A stretch of 64,000 bases of DNA, from assembly GCA_034003955.1 (NCBI GenBank), contig JAVEXO010000009.1, positions 8,411 through 72,410 on the forward strand, in the 5' to 3' direction. The number at the start of each line of letters is the position of its first letter. The stretch's first letter is position 1. The notes beneath the pieces are model-generated. The model was given only the letters and a program-made list of their open reading frames with translations, had not been told where the DNA came from and did no database searches. Below, in pieces: positions 52,549-61,277 of the stretch. The position numbers and the translations under genes are program-made. The DNA is from SZUA-370 sp034003955 (GTDB lineage Bacteria; Spirochaetota; Spirochaetia; Treponematales; UBA12059).

Positions 52549-53199
52549 CTAGTTAAGCCCAGCCTCAGACAGAATACTGGAAACAACAGCCAGAACGGCT
52601 GCCCCCAAGTCTGCTTTAGAGCCTGAGTTTTTAACGATAGCAACCCTGTCGGCATAGGCCTTGCCTGCTATCCACAGCGGCCTTTGTCGCTTGATCCTGT
52701 CTATGACAGCTCGGGGGCCGAGCCCGTCCCTCTGTCTGCCTCTCCTGATTCTAGCCAACAAGGAGGAGCGAAGCTCTATGATGGCCTCGCAACGCTCAGC
52801 TACGGGCAAGCGGTAAAGGAGGGCCGCGTCAACGCATACGCCAGGACATCTGGAAACGTCGCCATACGCGCTGGCACGCTTGAGAAGCTCTTGTTCCAGG
52901 ATTGCCTGCTCCACAAGGTCGTTCATGGCGGGATGGACTATGGCCTCGTATCGTGTCAGCAGGGCCTGATCGGAGAATACCATGGCGCCTATGGCTCGCC
53001 TGTCGGGACTGCCGTCTGTTTTGAGTACGCTTGGCCCCAAGAGATCGGCTACGCTTTTGGCGCATGCTTCTAGCGCGGCATGACCCATGGCATCGACATC
53101 GATTATGACCCAGCCGGCTCCTTTGAGAGCCGCTGCCGCACTACTCTTGCCTGAGCAGTATCCACCGGTCAGGCCGAGTATCAATGCATGTCTCCCCAT
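52549..53199 (-). CDS. coaE: dephospho-CoA kinase
   Basis: 216 residues. Last step of coenzyme A synthesis. P-loop GLTGGYCSGKSSAA; IDVDAMGHAAL in place of the usual DADxxxH; VHPAMNDLV, VDAALLYRL and a RIKRQRPLWIAGKAYAD lid region. It overlaps the 3' end of polA by 19 bases; polA and coaE adjacency is common in bacteria. Confidence 0.92.
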   Translation of the reverse strand: MGRHALILGLTGGYCSGKSSAAAALKGAGWVIIDVDAMGHAALEACAKSVADLLGPSVLKTDGSPDRRAIGAMVFSDQALLTRYEAIVHPAMNDLVEQAILEQELLKRASAYGDVSRCPGVCVDAALLYRLPVAERCEAIIELRSSLLARIRRGRQRDGLGPRAVIDRIKRQRPLWIAGKAYADRVAIVKNSGSKADLGAAVLAVVSSILSEAGLN

Positions 53200-55958
53200 G
53201 TCCGTGCTATTTCAACGCCCACACGCATGGGTACCGACAGCTCTATGGCCTGGGACATGGCCTCGGAGACATCCTTGGCTACGGCCTCAGCCTCAGCCTC
53301 TGGAGATTCAACTATCAGTTCGTCGTGTACCTGCAGGAGTAGCCTGGATGTGGGATAACGCTCGCGCAGCATGGCGTCTACCTTGAGCATGGCCAGCTTG
53401 ACTATATCCGCCGCCGAGCCCTGTATTGGCGTGTTGACGGCTACTCGCTCTGCTCCCTGGCGCTCGTTTGCGTTGCGGCTGTTTATGGCCCTGATAGGCC
53501 TTCGCCTATGGAGTATCGTAGAGACGTATCCGTCTCTACGGGCCGCCTCAATGGTTTTGTCTATGAAGGCGGAAACACCTGCGTAGCGCGCAAAGTAGGC
53601 ATCTATGAATTTTTGAGCGTCGGTTCTGGGAATTCCCAGCTCCTGGGCCAGTCTGAAGGCGCCCATCCCATATATGACGCCAAAATTGATTGTCTTGGCG
53701 GCACGACGCTCCGATTGCTGGACATCGTCCTCGCTCTTTCCCAGGATGAGGGCAGCCGTGCGTCTGTGAACGTCTGCCCCATCGATGAAGGCCTTCCTGA
53801 GTTCGGGATCGCCCGACAGATGGGCAAACACGACAAGCTCTATCTGCGAATAGTCGGCAGAAATGAGCATTTTGCCAGGAGATGCTACGAACGACTTCCT
53901 TATGCGTCGACCTTCCTGCTCGCGTACAGGGATGTTCTGGAGGTTTGGATCCCTCGATGATAGCCTCCCGGTGGCAGTGCCGGTCTGGACGTAATGAGTA
54001 TGAATCCTGGGGTCGTCAATAGTCAGTGCCAAGAGTGCGTCTACATAGGTGCTCTTGAGTTTCTGCATTGTCCGATGTCTGAGTATCAGTTCCGGAACCT
54101 TGTCCTCTCTGGCTAGTTCCTCGAGCACCGAAATATCGGTGCTGTACCCGGTCTTTGTTTTCTTGCCTGTAGACAGCTTCCTCTCTACGAATAGTATCTC
54201 CTGGAGTTGTTTTGGCGAATTGAGGTTAAATTCATGGCCGACAAGCCTGTAGGCTTCTGCCTGAACGGTCTCCAGTTCTGCGTCGAGCTCGACTCCAAAG
54301 GCCTTGAGAGAAGGAGCGTCTACCAGTATGCCTTCCCGCTCCATCCTGGCCAAGAGTGAAAGGATCGGCATCTCCACGCCGGCGAACAATTCAGACAGTT
54401 CATTCGCGGAGAGCAGAGCTTCCAGTACCGTCTTGAGCCTGAGCACCATGTACGCGTCTTCTGCGCCATAGGGTGCTGCCTTATCCAAGGGCACGGCAGA
54501 GAAGGTTGTTCCCTTAGGCGCTACTTCTGCATACGGCGTGCCTCCAAAGCCAAGATAGGAGGCTCCAAGACTCTCCAGCTTCAATGAGTCACGTTCTGGG
54601 TCTAAGAGCCATGCGGCTATCATGGTATCCCAGGGGGCGCATAGCATCGGTGCACCCCAGTTTTCCATGATGTGCATGTCGAATTTTAGATTCTGGCCGA
54701 CTATGACAAGATCTGACCTGGCTAGAAGTGGAGCGATGATGCTCCTGGCTTTCTGTTCATCTATACAGATGGTGTCTGGAGCAGATAGTGGCACATAACA
54801 GCCGCCATCGGTCGTAACGGCCATGGAGAAGCCAACAGGAAGAGCGTGCATCTCGTCGAGCGAGTCTGTCTCACAATCGAAGGCGAAGGTTCCCGCCTGC
54901 ATGGCCATGTCTACCCAGCGCCTGAGCGCTGTCTCGTCCATGACAATTTCACAGCTGCCTGCCATAGCATAGGATTCTGGTACGGTAAGGGCTGGGGCTT
55001 CCTGCGCTACCGAGTCATGAAGCGACGAGCCCTGAGGCGCCGCGTCCTGAGCCGCAAAGAGGTCCCCTGGTGCAACAATGGCATCCAGACCATCCTGTAC
55101 GCGCCTCGTAGCCAGGCTGCGCATGCCTTCACGCATGAAGACAACGCTCGCCGCGTCTCTATCAAGGCTTGCTACGGCTAGTTCATCAAGGCTTGCAATA
55201 GGCAGAGGCGCGTCATAGGCGAGGGTGACGAGACTCCTTGAAAGGAAGGCGCTTTCACGCCCCGCCACGAGCTTCTTACGCAGGCCATCGGGCTTGACTT
55301 CATCGAGATGCTCCCATATGGCGTCGAATGAGCCATAGGCGGTGAGCAACTTGAGGGCAGTCTTGTCGCCTACGCCGGGAACTCCTGGTATGTTGTCGGA
55401 GGCGTCCCCCGACAAGGACAGATAATCGAGTATACGCTCTGGTTCTACACCCCATTCCTCCGAAACATCGCTGGGGCCAAGCATAATGAAACCCTGGTCG
55501 CGGTCGGGGCGCAGGGCCCTGACGCTACCGCCGACCAGTTGGAGCAGGTCCTTGTCACTGGAGATGATATAGCATTGCCGGCCTTCGGCCTTGCATCGAG
55601 CCGCTATGGTCGCAATCAAGTCATCGGCCTCGTAACGATCGGTACGCAGTATGGGTACGCCCAGGAGTTCCAATATCTCCACAACCATGGGGATCTGTGC
55701 ATGCAGGTCCTCCGGTGTCTTCTGCCTGTTGGCCTTGTACAGGTCATACATCTCATGGCGGAAGGTTGGTACGGAAGAGTCGAAGACGGCCGCGAATGCC
55801 GATGGCGAGTAGCGGTCCCAGAGCTGGAAGAGGCTGCGGTAGAAGCCGAAGACGGCCGATACGTTCTGACCGCGGGGACTACGCAGAGGTTTAGACAAGA
55901 AGGCAAAGTACGAACGATATATTATGCCGTACGCGTCGAGAAGGAAGAGTGGTTCCAT
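53181..55958 (-). CDS. polA: DNA polymerase I
   Basis: 925 residues, full three-domain enzyme. N-terminal 5' nuclease (LLDAYGIIYRSYFAF, EADDLIATIA, SGDASDNIPGVPGVGDKTA). The 3'-5' exonuclease keeps its first metal motif FDCETDSLD, so proofreading may be retained. Polymerase: DYSQIELVVFAHLSGD (motif A), RRAAKTINFGVIYGMGAFRL (motif B), LLLQVHDELIVE (motif C). Its promoter sits 7 bases from the ATG with no ribosome binding site. Co-transcribed with coaE. Confidence 0.97.
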   Translation of the reverse strand: MEPLFLLDAYGIIYRSYFAFLSKPLRSPRGQNVSAVFGFYRSLFQLWDRYSPSAFAAVFDSSVPTFRHEMYDLYKANRQKTPEDLHAQIPMVVEILELLGVPILRTDRYEADDLIATIAARCKAEGRQCYIISSDKDLLQLVGGSVRALRPDRDQGFIMLGPSDVSEEWGVEPERILDYLSLSGDASDNIPGVPGVGDKTALKLLTAYGSFDAIWEHLDEVKPDGLRKKLVAGRESAFLSRSLVTLAYDAPLPIASLDELAVASLDRDAASVVFMREGMRSLATRRVQDGLDAIVAPGDLFAAQDAAPQGSSLHDSVAQEAPALTVPESYAMAGSCEIVMDETALRRWVDMAMQAGTFAFDCETDSLDEMHALPVGFSMAVTTDGGCYVPLSAPDTICIDEQKARSIIAPLLARSDLVIVGQNLKFDMHIMENWGAPMLCAPWDTMIAAWLLDPERDSLKLESLGASYLGFGGTPYAEVAPKGTTFSAVPLDKAAPYGAEDAYMVLRLKTVLEALLSANELSELFAGVEMPILSLLARMEREGILVDAPSLKAFGVELDAELETVQAEAYRLVGHEFNLNSPKQLQEILFVERKLSTGKKTKTGYSTDISVLEELAREDKVPELILRHRTMQKLKSTYVDALLALTIDDPRIHTHYVQTGTATGRLSSRDPNLQNIPVREQEGRRIRKSFVASPGKMLISADYSQIELVVFAHLSGDPELRKAFIDGADVHRRTAALILGKSEDDVQQSERRAAKTINFGVIYGMGAFRLAQELGIPRTDAQKFIDAYFARYAGVSAFIDKTIEAARRDGYVSTILHRRRPIRAINSRNANERQGAERVAVNTPIQGSAADIVKLAMLKVDAMLRERYPTSRLLLQVHDELIVESPEAEAEAVAKDVSEAMSQAIELSVPMRVGVEIARTWGDMH

Positions 55959-55965
55959 ATAGCAT

Positions 55966-55994
55966 AGGATACGCGCTTGTCAGATATGAGGCAA
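55966..55994 (-). promoter_or_regulatory. polA promoter giving a probably leaderless mRNA
   Basis: On the minus strand TTGCCT (55994-55989), 17 bases, TATCCT (55971-55966), then 7 bases to the ATG at 55958. No Shine-Dalgarno sequence is present. Confidence 0.5.
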
Positions 55995-56009
55995 GACGGG
56001 AGTAGACAC

Positions 56010-56486
56010 TTAACCCTTGATGTCCAGGGCTGTCGGTTCTGCGGCAGAGGCGTAGACGCTTCTTTTCTTTGCGTAAGGGTTATTGATGCTCATCACCTCA
56101 TGGCGCAGCATGTCCATCCTTTGCTTGAGGAGGGCTCTATTCTGGGCGTTGCGTACCACAACCTCGTTTTTTAGTTCATCGAGGGTAGAACGCAACTCGG
56201 CAATGCTATCTGGTTCTGTGCCGGCATGAGCGGCTCGATACATGTCCTCGAGCGGGTCTATGACCTTCTGGACGGCGAAAATATCGGCTACTATGCCTTG
56301 CTCTAATTCGACGTGCTCTACGAGAGCGTCGACGTCACCCTTCTCTATGTCGGATCGTTGACGCTCGAGCAAGGCCATGTAGTCATTGAATTTGTTGCGT
56401 TGCCTGACAAGCAGCTCCCTGAAGCGCTTTAGAACCGAGACGCGCTGGTCCAGTTCTTCCTTGCTGAGACGGCCGCTAGGAGGCAT
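56010..56486 (-). CDS. flgN: FlgN-like flagellar export chaperone
   Basis: 158 residues, almost wholly helical, charged coiled coil (residues 5-125) as in FlgN, which keeps FlgK and FlgL unfolded for export. ALLERQRSDIEKGDVDALVEHVELEQGIV and the conserved tail NPYAKKRSVYASAA are seen. The tail pattern is typical of spirochaete and other FlgN proteins. It follows fliS by 9 bases and shares its sigma-28-like promoter. The name rests on size, composition and neighbour. Confidence 0.75.
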   Translation of the reverse strand: MPPSGRLSKEELDQRVSVLKRFRELLVRQRNKFNDYMALLERQRSDIEKGDVDALVEHVELEQGIVADIFAVQKVIDPLEDMYRAAHAGTEPDSIAELRSTLDELKNEVVVRNAQNRALLKQRMDMLRHEVMSINNPYAKKRSVYASAAEPTALDIKG

Positions 56487-56495
56487 TGTTCCGAC

Positions 56496-56930
56496 CTAGC
56501 CGGCGATGTTGACGCCGGGGCGGTTCGCGTCGCCTGATCCCTTGGCCTTGGTGGCGGCTACTACCCATGCCGACGCAAGATCAGAGAGCATGGTACGGAC
56601 TGTCTTTATTCTTAGCGGGTCCTTGGCTATGTTGGCCTCTGTCAGTTCGCGGTTGAAATAGACGTACAGAGAGAATAGGTCGCGGGCTATGTCTCCACCG
56701 GCCTCGAAGTCAAGACTGGCCATCAGTTCTGTCACTATGTCTTGAACCTTGCAGATTGCCATATTGACCTTCTCGATATTAGCCGGCTTCTTTTTAAGGT
56801 CGGTGTCGAGGAAATCTATGGCTCTGTCGCATTGCTTGACGGCTTCTTCGTATAACATGACGATGAGCTGTCCAGGTCCTGCAGTTCGTACTCGAGTCTC
56901 TTTGTAAGCGGCAAGCGGATTCTGGGTCAT
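56496..56930 (-). CDS. fliS: flagellin export chaperone FliS
   Basis: 144 residues. Binds the C-terminal part of flagellin in the cytosol and prevents premature assembly. NPLAAYKETRVRTAGPGQLIVMLYEEAVKQCDRA is the family opening; ELMASLDFEAGGDIARDLFSLYVYFNRELTEANI and the closing helix are also present. It heads the fliS-flgN pair behind a sigma-28-type promoter, which fits late flagellar gene control. GGGGAG 6 bases before the ATG. Confidence 0.95.
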   Translation of the reverse strand: MTQNPLAAYKETRVRTAGPGQLIVMLYEEAVKQCDRAIDFLDTDLKKKPANIEKVNMAICKVQDIVTELMASLDFEAGGDIARDLFSLYVYFNRELTEANIAKDPLRIKTVRTMLSDLASAWVVAATKAKGSGDANRPGVNIAG

Positions 56931-56964
56931 CTCGATCTCCCCCTCCTCTGATCTACTTCTTTTA

Positions 56965-56991
56965 CTATCGGAACGGGAATCTCTAGCTTTA
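56965..56991 (-). promoter_or_regulatory. sigma-28 (FliA)-type flagellar promoter for fliS-flgN
   Basis: On the minus strand TAAAGCTA (56991-56984), an 11-base spacer, TCCGATAG (56972-56965). The enterobacterial consensus is TAAAGTTT-N11-GCCGATAA; seven of eight key core positions (TAAA and CCGATA) match. It lies directly upstream of fliS. Confidence 0.75.
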
Positions 56992-56999
56992 GGATTATA

Positions 57000-57506
57000 T
57001 CATTCATCGCCTAACGTACCCGTATCATGCCAGGTTTCTATAATCCGGAAAGCGTCGTTTATACGAGCGCTTGTCTCGGTTGCTCGTTTTTGGGCCTCTG
57101 GCGTGGACCCGTGCTTGTCAGGATGATGTTCTTTTAATAGCCTCTTGTAGTTAGCCTTGGCTTGTTCAAAAGGAGAGCCGTAGGCCAATCCGAGTGTCTT
57201 ATACGCCTTGAGAAGTTTTGCAGGCGGACCAGATGCTGGCCTGGCTCCACCAGATGCGGGCCGGCTATTGGTCCTCTGGCGCTCGGCTTCTTCCCGAGCC
57301 TCACGCTGTCTGCGGAGGCGCTCCTCTGCCGCCTTGTCGTCGTCCAGGTAGGCATCCAGCTCCGCCATGGCGTCGTCCAGATCGGGGTCGCCGAATCGCT
57401 GACCACGGGCCGGGTCTGAGAAGGGACCCGCATACGGCTGGGCGGGGATGGTCCAGGATTTTAATAGATCGCCGAAGCGATCGAAGAGTTGATCCACGAT
57501 TGACAT
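57000..57506 (-). CDS. J-domain protein
   Basis: 168 residues from ATG 57506; the frame runs further to 57623 without support. The C-terminal J domain (about residues 100-165) holds AYKTLGLAYGSPFEQAKANYKRLLKEHHPDKHG with the HPD motif that triggers DnaK ATPase. The middle (50-100) is a charged Asp/Glu/Arg-rich helix plus a Ser/Ala/Pro linker. The N-terminal 45 residues could bind a client. It lacks the Gly/Phe and zinc domains of DnaJ. No ribosome binding site. Confidence 0.85.
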   Translation of the reverse strand: MSIVDQLFDRFGDLLKSWTIPAQPYAGPFSDPARGQRFGDPDLDDAMAELDAYLDDDKAAEERLRRQREAREEAERQRTNSRPASGGARPASGPPAKLLKAYKTLGLAYGSPFEQAKANYKRLLKEHHPDKHGSTPEAQKRATETSARINDAFRIIETWHDTGTLGDE

Positions 57507-57518
57507 GCTGTCTATACT
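57489..57518 (+). promoter_or_regulatory. promoter of psuK-psuG
   Basis: TTGATC (57489-57494), 18 bases, TATACT (57513-57518). AGGAGG at 57561-57566 precedes the psuK ATG by 4 bases. Confidence 0.5.
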
Positions 57519-57544
57519 GTACCCTAAGCGAGCCTGAGAGGCAA
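57516..57544 (-). promoter_or_regulatory. promoter of the J-domain gene, nearly leaderless
   Basis: TTGCCT (57544-57539), 17 bases, TACAGT (57521-57516) on the minus strand, then 9 bases to the ATG. It overlaps the psuK promoter on the other strand. Confidence 0.45.
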
Positions 57545-57570
57545 GCCAAACGGGCTGCTGAGGAGGATGC

Positions 57571-58527
57571 ATGATAACAGGTATACCCATTGTGGCCGTA
57601 TATGGTGGCGCCAACATTGACATTCAGGCTCGTAGCCACAGCCCGTATAGGCAGGGCGATTCAAATCCAGGGTCTTCTTCTATGAGCCTGGGCGGTGTAG
57701 GCCGTAACATTGCCGAGAATGTGGCTCGCCTGGGCCTTAAAACAGAGCTTGTAACTGTCCTCGGCAGCGACGAAATGGCCTCTATGCTGATTGCCGATTG
57801 CTCCCAGGTAGGCATAGAACTAGGGAATTCCCTTGTTCTACCCGATGTTCCTACGTCACGCTATGTCTGTTTGCTCGATGCCGATGGCTCTCTTGTAGGC
57901 GCCGTAGCGGCCATGGACGGCCTGGAACGCTTTGGCCCACGGGAATTAGCCGAGCGATACGGCCCAGGAGACGCCGCGGACGTCGTCGTCATAGATGCCA
58001 ATCTTCCTGAGGCTACAATAGCGGCCGCCGTCTTGCGCTGGAAGGACAAGCCACTGATACTCGACACGGTGTCGGTGACCAAGGCCGCGAGGGCCGCTCC
58101 TGTAGTGGGCGGATTTGCCTTAGTCAAGCCTAATCGCAAGGAGGCCAAGGTCCTCCTGGGCCTCGACCCTGATGACGATTATGGCATGCCTTCGCTTGTT
58201 TTTTCTGCCAAAGAATTGCTGGCGCTCGGTGTCAGCGAGGTATTCATTTCTCTCGCTGCCGATGGCATGCTATGGGCTAATTCAGGGGGAATGGGTATAG
58301 TGAGGCCGATAGATCTTCCCGTGATCAATGTATCAGGTGCGGGAGACGCCGCTACCGCCGCCTTGGCCTGGGCCACTGCACAGGGTGTTGACAGCGTCAG
58401 GAAGGCCTCTTTGGCCGTCGCCGCTTCCTCCTTGTGCGCATCGACCATAGATGCGGTATCCAAGGATATGAATGCCGACAACCTGCTAAGACTATCTAAA
58501 GGAGTACGTAATGAATCAATTTCTTGA
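57571..58527 (+). CDS. psuK: PfkB family pseudouridine kinase
   Basis: 318 residues, PfkB/ribokinase fold; phosphorylates pseudouridine from RNA turnover. Seen: N-terminal GGANIDIQARS, SLGGVGRNIAENVARLG (substrate-binding GG), and the catalytic NVSGAGDAATAALAW with the base Asp. The identity is strengthened by psuG, which starts 17 bases inside its 3' end. Confidence 0.9.
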   Translation: MITGIPIVAVYGGANIDIQARSHSPYRQGDSNPGSSSMSLGGVGRNIAENVARLGLKTELVTVLGSDEMASMLIADCSQVGIELGNSLVLPDVPTSRYVCLLDADGSLVGAVAAMDGLERFGPRELAERYGPGDAADVVVIDANLPEATIAAAVLRWKDKPLILDTVSVTKAARAAPVVGGFALVKPNRKEAKVLLGLDPDDDYGMPSLVFSAKELLALGVSEVFISLAADGMLWANSGGMGIVRPIDLPVINVSGAGDAATAALAWATAQGVDSVRKASLAVAASSLCASTIDAVSKDMNADNLLRLSKGVRNESIS

Positions 58528-59425
58528 CTTAAGTGACGAGCTGCGACAGGCCATGGCCGAAGGAAAACCCGTTGTAGCCCTGGAGTCAACAATAATATCC
58601 CATGGCATGCCGTACCCTCGCAACGCCGAGACGGCCATGGCGGTGGAGGCTGAGATTCGAGCCTGTGGAGCGGTGCCAGCTACCATGGCAATCATAGGCG
58701 GTCGCCTCAAGGCTGGACTTTCAGAGAGCCAGATAAACCTCTTAGGCGAACGAGGGCAGGCCGTAGCCAAGGTCAGCCGCCGAGACATAGGGCGCATTGT
58801 GGCCACGAAGGCCGATGGAGCCACGACGGTTGCCGCGACCATGATACTAGCAGAGATGGCTGGAATACGCGTATTCGCAACAGGAGGAATAGGCGGAGTG
58901 CATCGTGGTGCCGAGATAACGATGGACGTGTCGGCCGACCTGGATGAACTGGGGCGCACGAGCGTGGCTGTCGTCTGCGCCGGGGCAAAAAGCATTCTTG
59001 ACATACCAAAGACCCTCGAGTACCTGGAGACAAAGGGAGTTCCCGTTGTCGTCTATAGAGGAGACGAATTCCCTGCCTTCTACACGAGCCACTCCGGCCT
59101 TAAAGCCGAATTGCGCATGGACTCGGCCGCCGAAATAGCCTCCATGCTCAAGGCCAAGTGGTCTCTTGGGCTAACAGGTGGGGTGGTTATTGCCAATCCA
59201 ATACCCGCCGAGTTCGAGATGCCGGTAGACATTATAACTTCGGCCATAGAGAAGGCACTGTCTCTGGCAGCCAAGGCCAGCGTCAAGGGCAAGGACGTAA
59301 CCCCATTCATGCTGGCTACTGTCAAGGAACTCACCGGTGGCGACAGCCTTGAATCCAACATAGCGCTCGTTATGAATAACGCCAGGCTTGCAGCCGCCCT
59401 GGCCATAGAGTACGGCAGAGCATAA
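58511..59425 (+). CDS. psuG: pseudouridine-5'-phosphate glycosidase
   Basis: 304 residues. Cleaves the C-C glycosidic bond of pseudouridine 5'-phosphate into uracil and ribose 5-phosphate. VVALESTIISHGMPYP carries the catalytic Glu; SRRDIGRIVATKADGATTVAAT, the GIRVFATGGIGGVHRG segment with the metal Asp region, and VCAGAKSILDIPKTLEYLET with the active lysine follow. AAAGGAG 6 bases before the ATG, which overlaps psuK. Together the pair recycles modified uridine and feeds nucleobase metabolism. Confidence 0.96.
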   Translation: MNQFLDLSDELRQAMAEGKPVVALESTIISHGMPYPRNAETAMAVEAEIRACGAVPATMAIIGGRLKAGLSESQINLLGERGQAVAKVSRRDIGRIVATKADGATTVAATMILAEMAGIRVFATGGIGGVHRGAEITMDVSADLDELGRTSVAVVCAGAKSILDIPKTLEYLETKGVPVVVYRGDEFPAFYTSHSGLKAELRMDSAAEIASMLKAKWSLGLTGGVVIANPIPAEFEMPVDIITSAIEKALSLAAKASVKGKDVTPFMLATVKELTGGDSLESNIALVMNNARLAAALAIEYGRA

Positions 59426-59450
59426 CTTTTATGCCAGGTTCTACTCGTGC

Positions 59451-59456
59451 TATAGT
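59451..59456 (+). promoter_or_regulatory. extended -10 box TGC-TATAGT, probably leaderless parE
   Basis: TATAGT with TG plus one base before it (59448-59450); six bases separate it from ATG 59463, so transcription would start at or next to the A of ATG. No ribosome binding site. Confidence 0.45.
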
Positions 59457-59462
59457 CAAACT

Positions 59463-61277
59463 ATGACAGCTAAAGCAAAAGCGTCGTCCTATGACGAATC
59501 GAAGATAAAGACTCTCTCGTCCTTAGAGCACATACGCCTGCGGACCGGCATGTACATAGGCCGGCTGGGCGCCGGCAATAACCCCGATGACGGCATCTAC
59601 GTCCTTCTAAAGGAGGTCGTAGACAACGCCGTAGACGAATTCATCATGGGCGCAGGGAGCAGAATATCTGTATCGCTCAAGGATGGTTCAGTCTCCATTC
59701 GTGACAATGGCCGCGGTATTCCACTGGGCAAGGTCGTGGAATGCGTCTCCATAATCAATACCGGGGCCAAGTACTCCGACGACGTGTTCCAGTTCTCCGT
59801 TGGCCTCAATGGCGTTGGAACCAAGGCGGTAAACGCCTTGTCGTCACATTTCAGGGTCGTCTCGTATCGCAAAGGCTCCTACTTCGAGGCGGTCTTTGAG
59901 CGGGGAGTCCTTAGGGCAAAGCGAGAGGGCACTGCACGCCGGGAACCAGACGGCACCCTCGTTGAGTTTACCCCGGACGCCCAGATGTTTGGTGAGTACG
60001 CGTACAACATGGAGTTCGTAGAGAAGCGTATGCGCCATTACGCCTACCTCAACTCAGGGCTTACCCTAGAGCTCAATGGCCAGGAGTTTGCCAGTGAAAA
60101 CGGCCTCCTTGATCTCTTAAAAGACGAAACGGGTGAGGATGTACTCTACGAAGTCGGCTACTGGCGTGGAGACAAGATAGAATTTTCCTTTACCCATACC
60201 AACAACTACGGTGAAGAATACTTCAGTTTCGTCAATGGCCAGTACACCTCCGACGGTGGCACCCACCTCTCGGCCTTTCGTGAAGGCTTCCTGAAGGCGG
60301 TTAACGAGTTCTACCAGGCATCCTATAAGGGCGAGGACATTAGAGAGGGACTAGCTGCCGCCGTGGCCATAAAGCTAAAGAGCCCCATGTTCGAGAGCCA
60401 GACAAAGAACAAGCTGGGTAATGGAGACATAAAGCCATGGATAATCCAGGAAGTCGTCAGGGGCGTCGACGACTACCTCAGGCGCAACCCCGTGGCTGCC
60501 AAGCAGCTGTCTGAGAAGATTGCTTCGAACGAGAAACTGCGCACCGAGCTTAACGTGGTCAAGAAGGAGGCCCGCGAGGCCGCCAAGAAGATAGAATTAA
60601 AGATTCCAAAGCTAAAGGACTGTAAGATTCATTTAGGCGATGGGCCCGATGGAGACAAGTCGACCATATTCCTCACGGAAGGCCAGTCGGCTACGGGCTC
60701 CATGGTCAGCTCGAGGGACGTCATGACCCAGGCTATATTCAGCCTAAGGGGCAAGCCGGAGAATATGCATGCACGCAAGAGAACTGCCATCTACAAGAAT
60801 GAGGAACTGTACAACATGATGATGGCCCTCGGTATAGAGAACGACACCGCAGGGCTACGCTATGCACGCATAGTGCTGGCAACCGATGCGGACTACGACG
60901 GCTTTCATATACGGAACTTATTGTTAACATTCTTTCTTACATTCTTTGAGGAGCTCGTGACCCAGGGTAGGGTGTTTATCCTGGAGACGCCCATATTCAG
61001 GGTCCGCACAAAGAAGGAAACACGGTACTGCTACAGCGCCAAGGAACGTGACGAGGCCACATCGTCCTTTGGAGCCAGTGCGGAGGTTACAAGATTCAAG
61101 GGACTAGGCGAGATAAGCCCCAACGAATTTGGGCAGTTCATAGGCGATGACATACGGCTTGTATCGGTAGACGTACAGACCCTCAAGGCTGTACCGGAGG
61201 TGCTACGCTTCTACATGGGCAAAAACACGCCCGAGCGCCGCGAGTACATCATGAAGAACCTGATAAATGATCTGTAA
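59463..61277 (+). CDS. parE: DNA topoisomerase IV subunit B (ParE-like)
   Basis: 604 residues, GHKL ATPase plus TOPRIM. Seen: VVDNAVDEFIMGAG, IRDNGRGIP, the GLNGVGTKAVNALS ATP lid, and TOPRIM IVLATDADYDGFHIRN. The usual EGDSAGGSA in the first TOPRIM motif reads TEGQSATGS, so the second acidic residue is Gln. The sequence ends like the shorter, Bacteroides-type ParE. The stop lies in the first copy of a 50-base repeat. Partner of parC, which begins 263 bases downstream; calling it ParE rather than GyrB rests on that pairing and length. Confidence 0.9.
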   Translation: MTAKAKASSYDESKIKTLSSLEHIRLRTGMYIGRLGAGNNPDDGIYVLLKEVVDNAVDEFIMGAGSRISVSLKDGSVSIRDNGRGIPLGKVVECVSIINTGAKYSDDVFQFSVGLNGVGTKAVNALSSHFRVVSYRKGSYFEAVFERGVLRAKREGTARREPDGTLVEFTPDAQMFGEYAYNMEFVEKRMRHYAYLNSGLTLELNGQEFASENGLLDLLKDETGEDVLYEVGYWRGDKIEFSFTHTNNYGEEYFSFVNGQYTSDGGTHLSAFREGFLKAVNEFYQASYKGEDIREGLAAAVAIKLKSPMFESQTKNKLGNGDIKPWIIQEVVRGVDDYLRRNPVAAKQLSEKIASNEKLRTELNVVKKEAREAAKKIELKIPKLKDCKIHLGDGPDGDKSTIFLTEGQSATGSMVSSRDVMTQAIFSLRGKPENMHARKRTAIYKNEELYNMMMALGIENDTAGLRYARIVLATDADYDGFHIRNLLLTFFLTFFEELVTQGRVFILETPIFRVRTKKETRYCYSAKERDEATSSFGASAEVTRFKGLGEISPNEFGQFIGDDIRLVSVDVQTLKAVPEVLRFYMGKNTPERREYIMKNLINDL

